This document shows positions 23,085-30,475 of a DNA stretch of 36,647 nt, in pieces. The notes under the pieces were generated by a model. That model was given only the letters and a program-made list of their open reading frames with translations, did no database searches and was not told the DNA's origin. The position numbers were made by a program, and so were the translations under genes. The stretch spans positions 1 through 36,647 of the forward strand of contig NZ_VSEY01000078.1 in NCBI RefSeq assembly GCF_008086045.1. The letters are read 5' to 3'. Numbering within the stretch: the stretch's first letter is position 1; every line of letters begins with the position of its first letter. Source of the stretch: Nonomuraea sp. PA05 (GTDB taxonomy: Bacteria; Actinomycetota; Actinomycetes; Streptosporangiales; Streptosporangiaceae).

Positions 23085-23894
23085 TCATCTGAAGGCGTCG
23101 CGCAGCTCGCCGATCGAGGCCATCTCGGTGACGAAGCCGAACCGCCCCGCGAGCATCTGCCTGGCCCCGTCCAGGAACGAGCGCAGGGCGAGCCGGGACA
23201 GCGCGCCGCCGATGCTGACCCGCCGCACGCCGATCTCGGCGAGCTGCTCCAGCGTGATGGCCGGGTCGGCGAAACCCATCACCACGTTGACGGGCCTGCC
23301 GACGGAGGAGACGACGGCCCGCATCTGGTCGAGCGTGCGCAGGCCGGGCGCGTACAGGACGTCCGCGCCCGCCTCCTCGAACGCCTGCAGCCGCCGGATC
23401 GTGTCGCCGAGGTCGTCCACGCCGTACAGCAGGTTCTCCGCCCTGGCGGTCAGCAGCAGCGGGACGGGCAGCGCGCGGGCGACCTCGGCGGCGGCTCGCA
23501 CCCGCTCGACGGCGAGCCCGAAGTCGTAGATCGGCGTGCGCAGGTCGCCGGTGGCGTCCTCGATGGAGGCGCCGACCGCGCCGTGGGCGCAGGCGTCCGC
23601 GACCATTCTGGCGGCCTCGGCGGGGTCGTCGGCGTAGCCGTTCTCCAGGTCGGCGCTGACCGGCAGGTCGGTGGCCGCGCTGATCAGGCGGCAGTTGTCG
23701 AGGATGTCCTGCCGGTCGGCGCGGTGCCGCCCGAGCAGGTTGGCGACGCCGAGGCTGGTGGTGGCCAGCGCCTCGAAGCCGAGGTCGGCCAGGAGCCTGG
23801 CCGTGCCCGCGTCCCACGGGTTCGGCAGCAGGAGTGGCTCCGGTCGTTCGTGCAGTGCGCGGAAGCGGGCCGCTCTGGCCATCTGATCCGTCAT
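23085..23894 (-). CDS. Isocitrate lyase/PEP mutase family protein
   Basis: A 269-residue TIM-barrel enzyme of the PEP mutase/isocitrate lyase superfamily, whose members make or break C-C or C-P bonds next to a carboxylate. Seen are LLLPNPWDAGTARLLADLGF, the metal-site segment ADLENGYADDP, VGASIEDATG, and TARAENLLYG. The Lys-Arg-Cys-Gly catalytic loop of true isocitrate lyase is absent, so it belongs to the smaller oxaloacetate-hydrolase/carboxyphosphonate-mutase-like group, where many members are unassigned. The ATG at 23894 (MTDQMARAARF) is the standard start; the frame stays open upstream but enters the LysR region. It is divergent from the LysR gene with 70 bp between starts, suggesting control by it. 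Confidence 0.87.
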   Translation of the reverse strand: MTDQMARAARFRALHERPEPLLLPNPWDAGTARLLADLGFEALATTSLGVANLLGRHRADRQDILDNCRLISAATDLPVSADLENGYADDPAEAARMVADACAHGAVGASIEDATGDLRTPIYDFGLAVERVRAAAEVARALPVPLLLTARAENLLYGVDDLGDTIRRLQAFEEAGADVLYAPGLRTLDQMRAVVSSVGRPVNVVMGFADPAITLEQLAEIGVRRVSIGGALSRLALRSFLDGARQMLAGRFGFVTEMASIGELRDAFR

Positions 23895-23951
23895 GGGCCC
23901 ACTGTCGCCAGCGCTCACTGATCGGTCAAATGCATAGCCGGGATAGACCCC

Positions 23952-23966
23952 ATCAGGAATACTGAT
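23952..23966. promoter_or_regulatory. LysR-type palindrome overlapping the LysR start
   Basis: ATCAG-GAATA-CTGAT is a perfect 5-bp inverted repeat with a 5-bp centre, similar to LysR-type T-N11-A boxes. It lies in the 70-bp divergent region and covers the first two bases of the LysR ATG. It fits autoregulation and control of the divergent PEP mutase-like gene. Confidence 0.5.
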
Positions 23967-24885
23967 GGATGTGACGCTCGAAGAGCTGGAGACGTTCCTC
24001 TGCATCGCCCATGTGGGCAGGTTCACCGAGGCGTCCAGGCGGCTGAACAGGTCGCAGCCCGCGATCAGCCGCCGCGTCCACGAGCTCGAACGGTCGCTGG
24101 GGGCGGCGCTGTTCGAGCGGTCGGGGCGGCAGGTGTCGCTGACCGAGGCGGGCCGGGCGCTGCTGCCGCACGCGGAGGCCGTGCTGGCCTCGGTGCGCGA
24201 CGCGCAGCGGGCCGTCCACGACGCGCGCGCCGACGCGGGCACCCGCACGCTGAGCCTGGCGATCGTCGGCACACTCGCCGACTCGCACATCGTGGACGCG
24301 CTGCGCGCCTTCGAGTCGCGATTCCCGCAGGCCGAGGTCGAGCTGCGCACGGCCACCAGCCGGGAGGTGAGCGCCCTCGTCCGCACCGGCGAGGCGACCA
24401 TGGGCCTGCGCTACTTCCCCGACCAGGACCCGCGGCTGGAGTCGATCCCCCTCGGTGCGGAGCGGCTGCTGGTCGTGGTGCCCGCCTCCTACCCGGTCAC
24501 CGCGACCCGCCTGCCCGACCTGCGGGTCTTCGAGGGCGAGCGCTGGCTCAGCTTTCCGCCCGAGCGGGGCCGCGCCGACTCCTACGGGCACCTCCTGGAA
24601 CGGCAGCTCGCCGCGGCCGGCCTGACGGAGCCCGCGATCACCCGCATCGACAGCCTCACCGCGCAGCGGCGGCTGGTCGAGGCGGGCTTCGGCATCGCGC
24701 TCATGCCGACCAGCAGCGTCCGCGAGGAGTTGCGCCTCGGCAGCCTGCGGGCGATCGAGGTGGAGAGCCTGGACGCCGGCCTGCCGGTGGTCGCGATCCT
24801 GCGGCGGCGCGGCCACCGCGGCACGCTGGCGGAGTCGTTCCTGAGCATGCTCAAGGACCACACGCCCGAGCTGCTCACCTGGTGA
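23965..24885 (+). CDS. LysR-family transcriptional regulator
   Basis: A 306-residue regulator. Residues 1-60 form the winged helix (LEELETFLCIAHVGRFTEA, SRRLNRSQPAISRRVHELE, LFERSGRQVSLTEAG). The substrate-binding domain follows (LSLAIVGTLADSHIVDALRAF to VEAGFGIALMPTSSVREEL). Regulators of this type usually control the divergent gene, here the isocitrate lyase/PEP mutase family enzyme, in response to its substrate. AGGA lies six bases before the ATG. The C-terminus ELLTW and stop lie in a perfect 33-bp tandem duplication shared with the end of the convergent secreted enzyme gene. Confidence 0.9.
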   Translation: MDVTLEELETFLCIAHVGRFTEASRRLNRSQPAISRRVHELERSLGAALFERSGRQVSLTEAGRALLPHAEAVLASVRDAQRAVHDARADAGTRTLSLAIVGTLADSHIVDALRAFESRFPQAEVELRTATSREVSALVRTGEATMGLRYFPDQDPRLESIPLGAERLLVVVPASYPVTATRLPDLRVFEGERWLSFPPERGRADSYGHLLERQLAAAGLTEPAITRIDSLTAQRRLVEAGFGIALMPTSSVREELRLGSLRAIEVESLDAGLPVVAILRRRGHRGTLAESFLSMLKDHTPELLTW

Positions 24886-24938
24886 CGCGGACGTCGTCGA
24901 AGTCGGCTCACCTGGTGACGCGGACGTCGTCGAAGTCG
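24873..24938. repeat. Perfect 33-bp tandem duplication at a convergent gene junction
   Basis: The 33-bp unit starting GCTCACCTGGTGACGCGG occurs at 24873-24905 and 24906-24938 without a mismatch. On the plus strand it contains the LysR stop (TGA at 24883-24885); on the minus strand each copy encodes the terminal FDDVRVTR and stop of the secreted enzyme. With one copy the two genes would overlap tail to tail; the duplication separates them. Confidence 0.9.
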
Positions 24939-27900
24939 ACCGCCGCCCGGCCCGTGACGAGCTGGACGGAGCCTGGCCCGGTGATCGGGCTCGGATCCGT
25001 CACCGTGACCCGCGGCGCCGGGTCGTCGCCGACGAAGGCGCGCAGCTCCGCCCCGCGCAGCTCGACCCGAAGCTTGACCGGGCCGGTGACCGCCGGGCCC
25101 GTGCCGGTCGCGAGCACGCCCGCGCCCGCCTTGTAGATGTCCACGGAGCCGTTGGGGCGCAGGTAGACGAGGTAGCCGGACTGCGTGTAGGAGTCTCCGG
25201 GGGTGGCCGTGCGCACCTGGACGCCGCCGAACGCGCTGGAGGTCGCGAGCGTGCGGAAGTCGATGCTGGTCTCGACCGTGCCGTCCGCGATCGTCAGGTC
25301 GTTGACGACGGTGCGCCAGCCCGTCCGGGTCGTGTCCTGCTGGCGGTAGACGCCGCCGGTGACGCTCCACGAGCCGTCCACGGCGGTCCACGCCTGCGAC
25401 GGGGTGGAGAAGCCGTCGCGGAAGACGACGCCCTGGGCGTCCGGCACGATGGTCAGCGGGAGGGTGTCCAGCTCGGTCGTTCCGGTGGTGCGCACCGTGC
25501 GGACGGTGATCGGGCAGGATCCGGGCAGCGTCGTCTCCCGTACGGTGACCTGCGCGGCGGCGGTGGTCGTGTTCCGCACGGTGACCTGCGCGGCGGCGGT
25601 GGTCGTGTTCCGTACGGTGACCTGCGTGCCGGTCGTGGTGGTGACGTCGCCGGTCAGGCAGGGGCCCGAGACCGTCGCCTCGCGGATGGTCCGTCCCGAG
25701 AGCCGCACGTCGAGCCGCGTGCCCGCGACCGCCTCCGCCGCGCTCAGCGACGCGGTGACGAGGTTCCTGCCCACGTCGGAGCGGGCCGCGGCGGCGACCA
25801 GGCGGGCGGCGTCGCGCCGCGTCAGGACCCGCTTCTTGACCAGGGCCGCGGTGGTCTTGGTGACGTGGGTGACGAAGGCGCGGTGGCTGTCCCACTGCTC
25901 GCCGGCGCGCAGGCGGTCGGCGACCGTGCAGCCGGTGCCGTCGCCGGGGTTGGCGACGCCGGTGTCGCGGTCGCCGATGAAGACGTGCGCCCGCTCGTCC
26001 GAGCCGACGCATGCGTCGTCCACCACCCGGATGTCGTACGTCAGCGGGCCCGATGCCTTGAGGTCGAGCACCTGGAGCGTGCGGCTGCCGCCCGCTACCG
26101 GCGCGGACGACGGCCACAGGGTCGCCGATCGGGTGCCGGACCAGCGGATCTCCACGCTGCGGCCATCGCGGTTGACGACGACGCCCGAGACGTCGGCGGC
26201 CTCGGACCGGGAGCCGACCGCCACGGTCCGGTCGGCCAGAGCGCCTGCGTCCGGTGCGCTTGCGTTCGGTGCGCTTGCGTCCAGTGCGCCTGCCTCCGGA
26301 GCGCCTGCCTCCGGAGCGCCTTCGCCTGGAGCGCCTTCGCCTGAAGCGCCTGCGCTCGGAGCGCCTGCGCTGGGCGTGGCGGACGCGTCGCCGATCCAGC
26401 GCACGGTGTCGCCCTGCTCCAGCACGAGCGGGATCCGCTCGAAGAACGGCGTGGCGGCGCCGTCGATGCGCACCCGCAGCCGCTCGTCCAGCGTCACCGA
26501 CTTGGTGCCGCCCGCCGCCGCGTACCGGATCTCCAGGTCGTCGAGGTCGCCGACCGCGTCCGGGTCCACGGGGGCGCCGTCGCGGAAGAAGGCGGGCACG
26601 GGCTGGTCGTAGGAGTCGAAGTGCACGCCGTCCGCGGCTGTCCAGCCGGTGCCCCACGACAGCTCGGCGTCCACCGGCCGGGTGCGCGGCGCGCCGGTCT
26701 GGGGCGCGTTCTGTCCTTGGACGACCACGCCGAGCTGGGGGTCGTACAGGTAGCTGAGCCCGAAGCGCTGGTTGTCCCAGAAGCCGTACTGGGTGTTGAC
26801 GTGCTTGCCGAAGCCCAGCCCTGCCACGTAGGCGGGCCGCTTGGCGAAGACGAACCGCTGCCCGGTGACCGAGTCGGAGCGGTGCTCGGTGTACGCGGCC
26901 CCGGCGTAAGGGCGCAGCGTCTTGACGGCGGCCCGGCGTTCGGCCTCGGTGGGGTGGTATTCCTCGCCCAGCGCCACGTCGCGGATGACGGCCGGATCGA
27001 GGTAGGCCCAGGTCGGGGCGATGAGCGGGGCGACCGAGGTCTGCCAGCCGGCGCGGGCGAACGCGGCGCGGCGCTCCTCGGTCTCCTCCCGGGTGGCCGC
27101 GTAGGCGCGGGCCTGCGGGATGACCGCGCCCCAGAGGTTGTTGGAGCCGATCGGCAGCTCGGCGGCGTAGTTCCAGCCGCGGTGCCGCGAGTCGATGGCC
27201 GTGTTGATGAAGTAGCCGTCGAGCGCCTGGTCGTAGAGCAGGTTGTACTGGGCCCAGTCCAGGTACCGCGCCTGCATCCGGTCGATCACCGGGCGGGTGG
27301 CGGGGTCGGCCCAGCCGGCCAGGTCCTCGGTCTCGACCTCGATGCTGTAGCGGTGGGCGACCGTCCCGTCCCTGAAGAAGCCGGCCTCGCTCTGGGAGAC
27401 CCGCTCGTGCTCGGCCAGCCGCTCCTCGAACCGGGGGCGCAGCTCGGGGAAGCGGCCGAGCAGGCGGGAGATGCCGACCAGGCCGCCGGCGACCTGGTTG
27501 GCGAACTGTGCGCCGCGCGGCCCCCACACCTCCTCGTCCTCCAGGAACCAACTGCTCGCCGCCTTCATGGCCGCGTTCAGCTCCGCGACCAGGGCCGGGT
27601 TGAGCGTGCCGTCGGCGTCGAGCAGCTCCAGCATGATCGCGTACAGCTCCAGCGCGAACCCGGTGGCGGCCCGCGAGTGCAGGTCGCCGGAGCCCTGCGG
27701 GAACGAGCCGTCGGCGTTCTGCGTGCCGAGCAGGAAGCGCAGCGCCGCCGCCAGCCGGCCGCGCAGGGCCGCGTCGCGGTGGTACGGGTTCCACGGGCGG
27801 TCGGCGGTGTAGAAGTAGGCGAGCGTCAGGACGTTCTCCATGACGCGGGCGTCGTTCGGCCCCTGGCCGGTGCGCCAGCAGCCGCAGGTGATGAAGCCGC

Positions 27901-28123
27901 GCGAGTCGACGCTGTTGGCCAGGCGGGCCAGGTTGCCCAGGTAGGGCGCGACCTGCTGTTCGAGCCCGGTGAAGCCGGCGAGGTCGATCGTGCCGGGGTC
28001 GAGGGCGGCGACCTCGGGCAGCGGGGCCGGTTGCGGGGAGGCCGCGGCGGCGGTGGCGGGTGATCCGGCGGTCAGCGCGAGCGCCGCGGTGACGGCCACC
28101 GAGGCGATCCGTTTCGAGCTCAT
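24908..28123 (-). CDS. Large secreted multidomain carbohydrate-active enzyme (alpha/alpha-toroid type)
   Basis: A 1071-residue exported protein. Sec signal peptide: MSSKR, hydrophobic core, cleavage near residue 27. Residues about 40-420 are helical with repeated Trp/Tyr/Gly blocks (CGCWRTGQGPNDARVMENVL, TQNADGSFPQGSG, RHRGWNYAAELPIGSNNLW) like the toroid of polysaccharide lyases or glycosidases. A beta-rich part follows, interrupted at about 581-629 by a nine-unit Ala/Gly/Pro linker. Residues about 744-788 resemble a FIMAH-type helical module (FVTHVTKTTAALVKK to RSDVG). A twelve-residue VTVRNTTTAAAQ repeat lies at about 828-861, and a LamG/DUF1080-like jelly roll runs from about 898 to the end (FRDGFSTPSQAW to FDDVRVT). 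No family is certain and no catalytic residues are assigned. Its promoter and operator (28183-28244) place it in the neighbouring LacI/ABC regulon. Confidence 0.75.
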   Translation of the reverse strand: MSSKRIASVAVTAALALTAGSPATAAAASPQPAPLPEVAALDPGTIDLAGFTGLEQQVAPYLGNLARLANSVDSRGFITCGCWRTGQGPNDARVMENVLTLAYFYTADRPWNPYHRDAALRGRLAAALRFLLGTQNADGSFPQGSGDLHSRAATGFALELYAIMLELLDADGTLNPALVAELNAAMKAASSWFLEDEEVWGPRGAQFANQVAGGLVGISRLLGRFPELRPRFEERLAEHERVSQSEAGFFRDGTVAHRYSIEVETEDLAGWADPATRPVIDRMQARYLDWAQYNLLYDQALDGYFINTAIDSRHRGWNYAAELPIGSNNLWGAVIPQARAYAATREETEERRAAFARAGWQTSVAPLIAPTWAYLDPAVIRDVALGEEYHPTEAERRAAVKTLRPYAGAAYTEHRSDSVTGQRFVFAKRPAYVAGLGFGKHVNTQYGFWDNQRFGLSYLYDPQLGVVVQGQNAPQTGAPRTRPVDAELSWGTGWTAADGVHFDSYDQPVPAFFRDGAPVDPDAVGDLDDLEIRYAAAGGTKSVTLDERLRVRIDGAATPFFERIPLVLEQGDTVRWIGDASATPSAGAPSAGASGEGAPGEGAPEAGAPEAGALDASAPNASAPDAGALADRTVAVGSRSEAADVSGVVVNRDGRSVEIRWSGTRSATLWPSSAPVAGGSRTLQVLDLKASGPLTYDIRVVDDACVGSDERAHVFIGDRDTGVANPGDGTGCTVADRLRAGEQWDSHRAFVTHVTKTTAALVKKRVLTRRDAARLVAAAARSDVGRNLVTASLSAAEAVAGTRLDVRLSGRTIREATVSGPCLTGDVTTTTGTQVTVRNTTTAAAQVTVRNTTTAAAQVTVRETTLPGSCPITVRTVRTTGTTELDTLPLTIVPDAQGVVFRDGFSTPSQAWTAVDGSWSVTGGVYRQQDTTRTGWRTVVNDLTIADGTVETSIDFRTLATSSAFGGVQVRTATPGDSYTQSGYLVYLRPNGSVDIYKAGAGVLATGTGPAVTGPVKLRVELRGAELRAFVGDDPAPRVTVTDPSPITGPGSVQLVTGRAAVDFDDVRVTR
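25543..25626 (-). repeat. 36-bp tandem repeats encoding VTVRNTTTAAAQ
   Basis: The unit starting CGGTGACCTGCGCGGCGG begins at 25543, 25579 and, as a partial copy, 25615 (36-bp period, 12 codons). It lies inside the secreted enzyme gene and encodes short Thr/Val-rich strands before the C-terminal jelly roll. Confidence 0.85.
26241..26375 (-). repeat. Nine 15-bp repeats encoding an Ala/Gly/Pro linker
   Basis: Nine consecutive 15-bp units, each beginning GCGCCT, GCGCTT or a close variant, encode pentapeptides such as SAGAP, GEGAP, EAGAP, NASAP and DAGAL. The array is exactly in frame and forms a flexible acidic spacer within the secreted enzyme. Copy number probably varies between strains. Confidence 0.85.
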
Positions 28124-28182
28124 GATGGTGCCTTCCGGGGGGTTCCAGCGCTTTGACCTGCGCTGGTAGAGCCACCAAGATC

Positions 28183-28196
28183 GTGAATCGATTCAC
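28183..28196. promoter_or_regulatory. LacI operator at the secreted enzyme promoter
   Basis: GTGAATCGATTCAC is a perfect 14-bp palindrome, identical in sequence to the core of the operator at 29418-29439 and one base different from that at 29338-29351. It lies downstream of the predicted -10 box of the secreted enzyme gene, about +12 to +25, where a bound repressor would block transcription. Confidence 0.82.
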
Positions 28197-28214
28197 AGTC
28201 AGGCGGTACGGCGG

Positions 28215-28244
28215 AGCCTACGAGCGGCGTCACAGCCGTGTCAA
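28215..28244 (-). promoter_or_regulatory. Promoter of the secreted enzyme gene
   Basis: On the minus strand, a perfect -35 TTGACA (28239-28244) is followed by an 18-bp spacer and -10 TAGGCT (28215-28220). The -35 box overlaps the stop codon of the LacI gene. The start codon is about 90 bp downstream with a GGAAGG ribosome-binding site seven bases before it. Confidence 0.7.
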
Positions 28245-29290
28245 CAGCCGCTTTCCTCCACGGGGAGCGACGTCTCACGGACGACCAGCTCGGGCTCGAA
28301 ACGCCCCAGCGAGTCGCGCTCGCTCTCGATGCCCAGCAGGATCCGCACGGCATGGGCCCCGAGCGCCGCCGACGGATGGCGGATGGTCGTCAGCGGCACG
28401 ATGGCGAAGTCGGCGAACTCTATGTCGTCGTAGCCGACCAGCGACAGATCGCCGGGCACCCGGACGCCGCCCATCATCAGCCCGTGCAGCAGGCCCAGCG
28501 CGAGCAGGTCGTTGCCCGCCACGATGCCGTCGGGGAAGCCGTCGGCCGGGCGCCGCAGCAACGTCCGCGCGACCGCCTCGCCGACCTTCGCGGTCTGCAC
28601 CTGGATCCGGATGATCTCCAGCGAGGCGGGCTCCGCGAACTCGTCCACCGCCCGCTTGGCTCCCGCGAGCCGCAGATCCACGTGCGGGTGCTGGCCGCCG
28701 ATGAAGATCAGCCGCCGCCGCCCCTGGGCGAGCAGGTGGGTGGCCGCCAGGTGGCCGCCGCGCTCGTTGTCGCCGGAGATCGCCGGATAGGTGTGCGGCC
28801 CCGTCGCGGTGCCGACCAGGACGAACGGCGTGCCCCTGCGGCCGAGCCCGAGCAGCTCCTCCGGCACGTCGCCGACGGGGGCCGCGAGGATGCCGCTCAC
28901 CTGCTGCGACTCGAAGAAGCCCAGGTAGGCGCGCTCGCGCTCCGGGCTCTCGTCGCTGTTGGCCACGAGGATGAAGCGGCCGTGCGCGGCGGCCTCCGCC
29001 TCCGCGCCCGCCGCGAGCTCGGCGTAGACGGGGTTGCCGATGTTGGAGACCAGCAGCCCGAGGGCCAGGCTGTGCCCCACGCGGAGCCGGCGCGCCGCCT
29101 CGTTGCCCACGTAACCCAGCTCGTCGGCGGCCTCGATGACCCGGCGGCGCAGGTCGGGGGAGACCCGGGCGGGCTGGGTGAAGGTGTAGGAGACGGTCGC
29201 CCGCGAGACCCCGGCGCGGGCCGCGACGTCGGCCACCGTGGGGGCGGAAACCTCGGCCTTCGACTGCTTCGGCGCCGATCCAGCGGGCAT
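28241..29290 (-). CDS. LacI-family repressor of the carbohydrate regulon
   Basis: A 349-residue repressor. The helix-turn-helix is TVADVAARAGVSRATVSYTF, followed by the hinge LGYVGNEAARRLRVGHS and a sugar-sensing domain (LALGLLVSNIGNPVYAELAAG to LSLVGYDDIEFADFAIVPLTTI). ATG 29290 has AGGAG four bases upstream; GTG 29302 would add four residues but has no ribosome-binding site. It lies between the secreted enzyme gene (downstream, same strand) and the divergent ABC operon. Three matching palindromes around GTGAATCGATTCAC sit at its own promoter, at the transporter promoter and at the enzyme promoter, so it probably represses all three. The inducer is likely an oligosaccharide released by the secreted enzyme (inference). 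Confidence 0.92.
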   Translation of the reverse strand: MPAGSAPKQSKAEVSAPTVADVAARAGVSRATVSYTFTQPARVSPDLRRRVIEAADELGYVGNEAARRLRVGHSLALGLLVSNIGNPVYAELAAGAEAEAAAHGRFILVANSDESPERERAYLGFFESQQVSGILAAPVGDVPEELLGLGRRGTPFVLVGTATGPHTYPAISGDNERGGHLAATHLLAQGRRRLIFIGGQHPHVDLRLAGAKRAVDEFAEPASLEIIRIQVQTAKVGEAVARTLLRRPADGFPDGIVAGNDLLALGLLHGLMMGGVRVPGDLSLVGYDDIEFADFAIVPLTTIRHPSAALGAHAVRILLGIESERDSLGRFEPELVVRETSLPVEESGC

Positions 29291-29323
29291 CGGGCTCCTC
29301 ACTCGCGTGTCTTGGAGGCCCTC

Positions 29324-29353
29324 AGCCTAGCGGACACGTGAATGGATTCACGA
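29324..29353 (-). promoter_or_regulatory. LacI gene promoter overlapping an operator
   Basis: On the minus strand TAGGCT (29324-29329) resembles a -10 box and is identical to the -10 of the secreted enzyme gene; the poor -35 (TCGTGA, 29348-29353) overlaps an operator. The start codon is about 34 bp downstream. Confidence 0.45.
29338..29351. promoter_or_regulatory. LacI operator, autoregulatory copy
   Basis: GTGAATGGATTCAC differs from the perfect palindrome by one central base. It overlaps the -35 region of the LacI gene, which suits autorepression, and lies 80 bp from the operator at the divergent transporter promoter, so looping between them is possible. Confidence 0.75.
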
Positions 29354-29379
29354 AAACGCCGCCGAGACTCGTCACGTCA

Positions 29380-29409
29380 TTGACATCGCGGAGATCGCCC
29401 CCGTAATCT
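29380..29409 (+). promoter_or_regulatory. Promoter of the sugar ABC operon
   Basis: A perfect TTGACA (29380-29385), an 18-bp spacer and TAATCT (29404-29409) form a strong sigma-70-type match. The predicted transcript start near 29416 falls at the edge of the operator at 29418-29439. Confidence 0.72.
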
Positions 29410-29417
29410 GCCCGAAA

Positions 29418-29439
29418 CGTCGTGAATCGATTCACGACG
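29418..29439. promoter_or_regulatory. LacI operator at the ABC promoter (22-bp palindrome)
   Basis: The core GTGAATCGATTCAC (29422-29435) is extended on both sides, CGTC and GACG, to a perfect 22-bp palindrome, the best of the three sites. It begins right at the predicted transcription start of the transporter operon and should be the tightest repression site. Confidence 0.85.
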
Positions 29440-29497
29440 CGTTGCCTCCGTCCAGCAGACCACGTGCCCCCATGGTCATCCGCGAGAGGAGCCACAC

Positions 29498-30436
29498 GTG
29501 GCTGCCACTCCCGCGACGACGACACCGCCAGACCTCCACCGCCCCGCCGAACAGGCGCCCGCCAGGCGCCGCCGTGTCGGGGTCCGGGCGCCCTGGTGGT
29601 TCGTCGTGCCCGCGATCTCGATCTACCTGTTCATCGTCGTCGTCCCCAGCGCCAACGGCGCGCTGTTCTCGTTCACCGACTGGAACGGCATGCGCCCCGA
29701 CTGGTCGTTCGTCGGCCTGGACAACTTCACCTCCGTCTTCTCCGACCGCACGGCGCTCGACGCCCTGGTCAACACGCTCGTCCTGGCGGCGGCCGCCACG
29801 GTCGTGCAGAACGTCGCCGGCCTGCTCCTGGCGCTCGGCGTGAACAGCATGGTCAAGAGCCGCTACGTGCTCCGCGTCGTCTTCTTCGCGCCCGTGGTCC
29901 TCACCCCGCTGGTCGCCGGGTACGTGTGGAGCTTCCTGCTGTCGCCCAACGGCGCCGTGAACGACGCCCTGCGCGCCGTCGGTCTGGGATCGCTGGCGCA
30001 CGACTGGCTCGGTGACCCGGACACGGCCCTGTACGCCGTCGTCCTGGAGATCGTCTGGCAGTTCTCCGGCTACTCCATGGTCATCTACCTCGCCGGTCTC
30101 CAGGCCATTCCCGCCGAGGTGCTGGAGGCGGCCACCATCGACGGGGCCGGCCCGTGGAACAAGTTCCGCCGGGTCATCCTGCCGCTGCTCAACGGGGCCG
30201 TGGTGATCAACGTGATGCTCTGCCTCATCGGCGGGCTCAAGCAGTTCGACCAGGTCATGGCCATGACCGGCGGCGGGCCCGGCACCGCGACGGAGACGAT
30301 CTCGACGGCCATCTACAAGAGCGCGTTCTCGCTCGGGGACTTCCCGTTCTCGATCGCGCTCGCGGTCGTGATGACCGTGGTCATCGCGGTCCTCGCCGCG
30401 GTGCAGTTCCGCCTGACGCAGAGGAAGAGCCTCTGA
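29498..30436 (+). CDS. Sugar ABC transporter permease (MalF type)
   Basis: A 312-residue inner-membrane permease with six helices. A cytoplasmic N-terminal extension (ATPATTTPPDLHRPAEQAPA) precedes the first helix WWFVVPAISIYLFIVVVP. The EAA loop that docks the ATPase reads EVLEAATIDGAGPWNKFRRV (about residues 207-226), followed by the conserved LPLL. The GTG at 29498 has GAGAGGA seven bases upstream. It is the first gene of an operon with a second permease, a binding protein and an intracellular enzyme. There is no ATPase gene, as usual in actinomycetes, where an MsiK-like ATPase serves several importers. Its C-terminal coding end lies in a 32-bp repeat that is copied downstream. Confidence 0.92.
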   Translation: MAATPATTTPPDLHRPAEQAPARRRRVGVRAPWWFVVPAISIYLFIVVVPSANGALFSFTDWNGMRPDWSFVGLDNFTSVFSDRTALDALVNTLVLAAAATVVQNVAGLLLALGVNSMVKSRYVLRVVFFAPVVLTPLVAGYVWSFLLSPNGAVNDALRAVGLGSLAHDWLGDPDTALYAVVLEIVWQFSGYSMVIYLAGLQAIPAEVLEAATIDGAGPWNKFRRVILPLLNGAVVINVMLCLIGGLKQFDQVMAMTGGGPGTATETISTAIYKSAFSLGDFPFSIALAVVMTVVIAVLAAVQFRLTQRKSL

Positions 30437-30475
30437 TGCAGCCCCGCCTGACGCAGAGGAAGAGCCTCTGATGCA
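30409..30475 (+). repeat. 32-bp direct repeat spanning the permease gene junction
   Basis: A 32-bp block starting CCGCCTGACGCAGAGG occurs at 30409-30440 and 30444-30475, 35 bp apart, without mismatch. Each copy carries the last codons of the first permease (LTQRKSL), its TGA and the overlapping ATG. The duplication moved the true start of the second permease 35 bp away from the first permease stop. Confidence 0.9.
30436..30471 (+). CDS. Eleven-codon micro-ORF between the two permeases
   Basis: ATG 30436 overlaps the stop of the first permease (TGATG) and opens an 11-residue frame, MQPRLTQRKSL, that ends with a TGA overlapping the ATG of the second permease (again TGATG). It arose from the 35-bp duplication and ends with the same LTQRKSL as the upstream permease. 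It probably relays terminating ribosomes to the second permease rather than making a functional peptide; this is inference. Confidence 0.45.
   Translation: MQPRLTQRKSL

Noticed and set aside
23085..24401. A 438-codon version of the PEP mutase-like protein
   Set aside because: The added N-terminal 169 residues lie antisense to the LysR gene and have no family similarity; the ATG at 23894 gives the standard start.
26241..26375. Regular short repeats considered as a CRISPR array
   Set aside because: The period is 15 bp without spacers, the units are in frame and lie inside a coding region, so it is a protein linker repeat.
24582..28196. A very long alternative minus-strand frame over the secreted enzyme gene
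   Set aside because: Its product is almost all Arg, Gly, Pro and Ala with no signal peptide or motif, whereas the neighbouring frame encodes a signal peptide and ordered domains.
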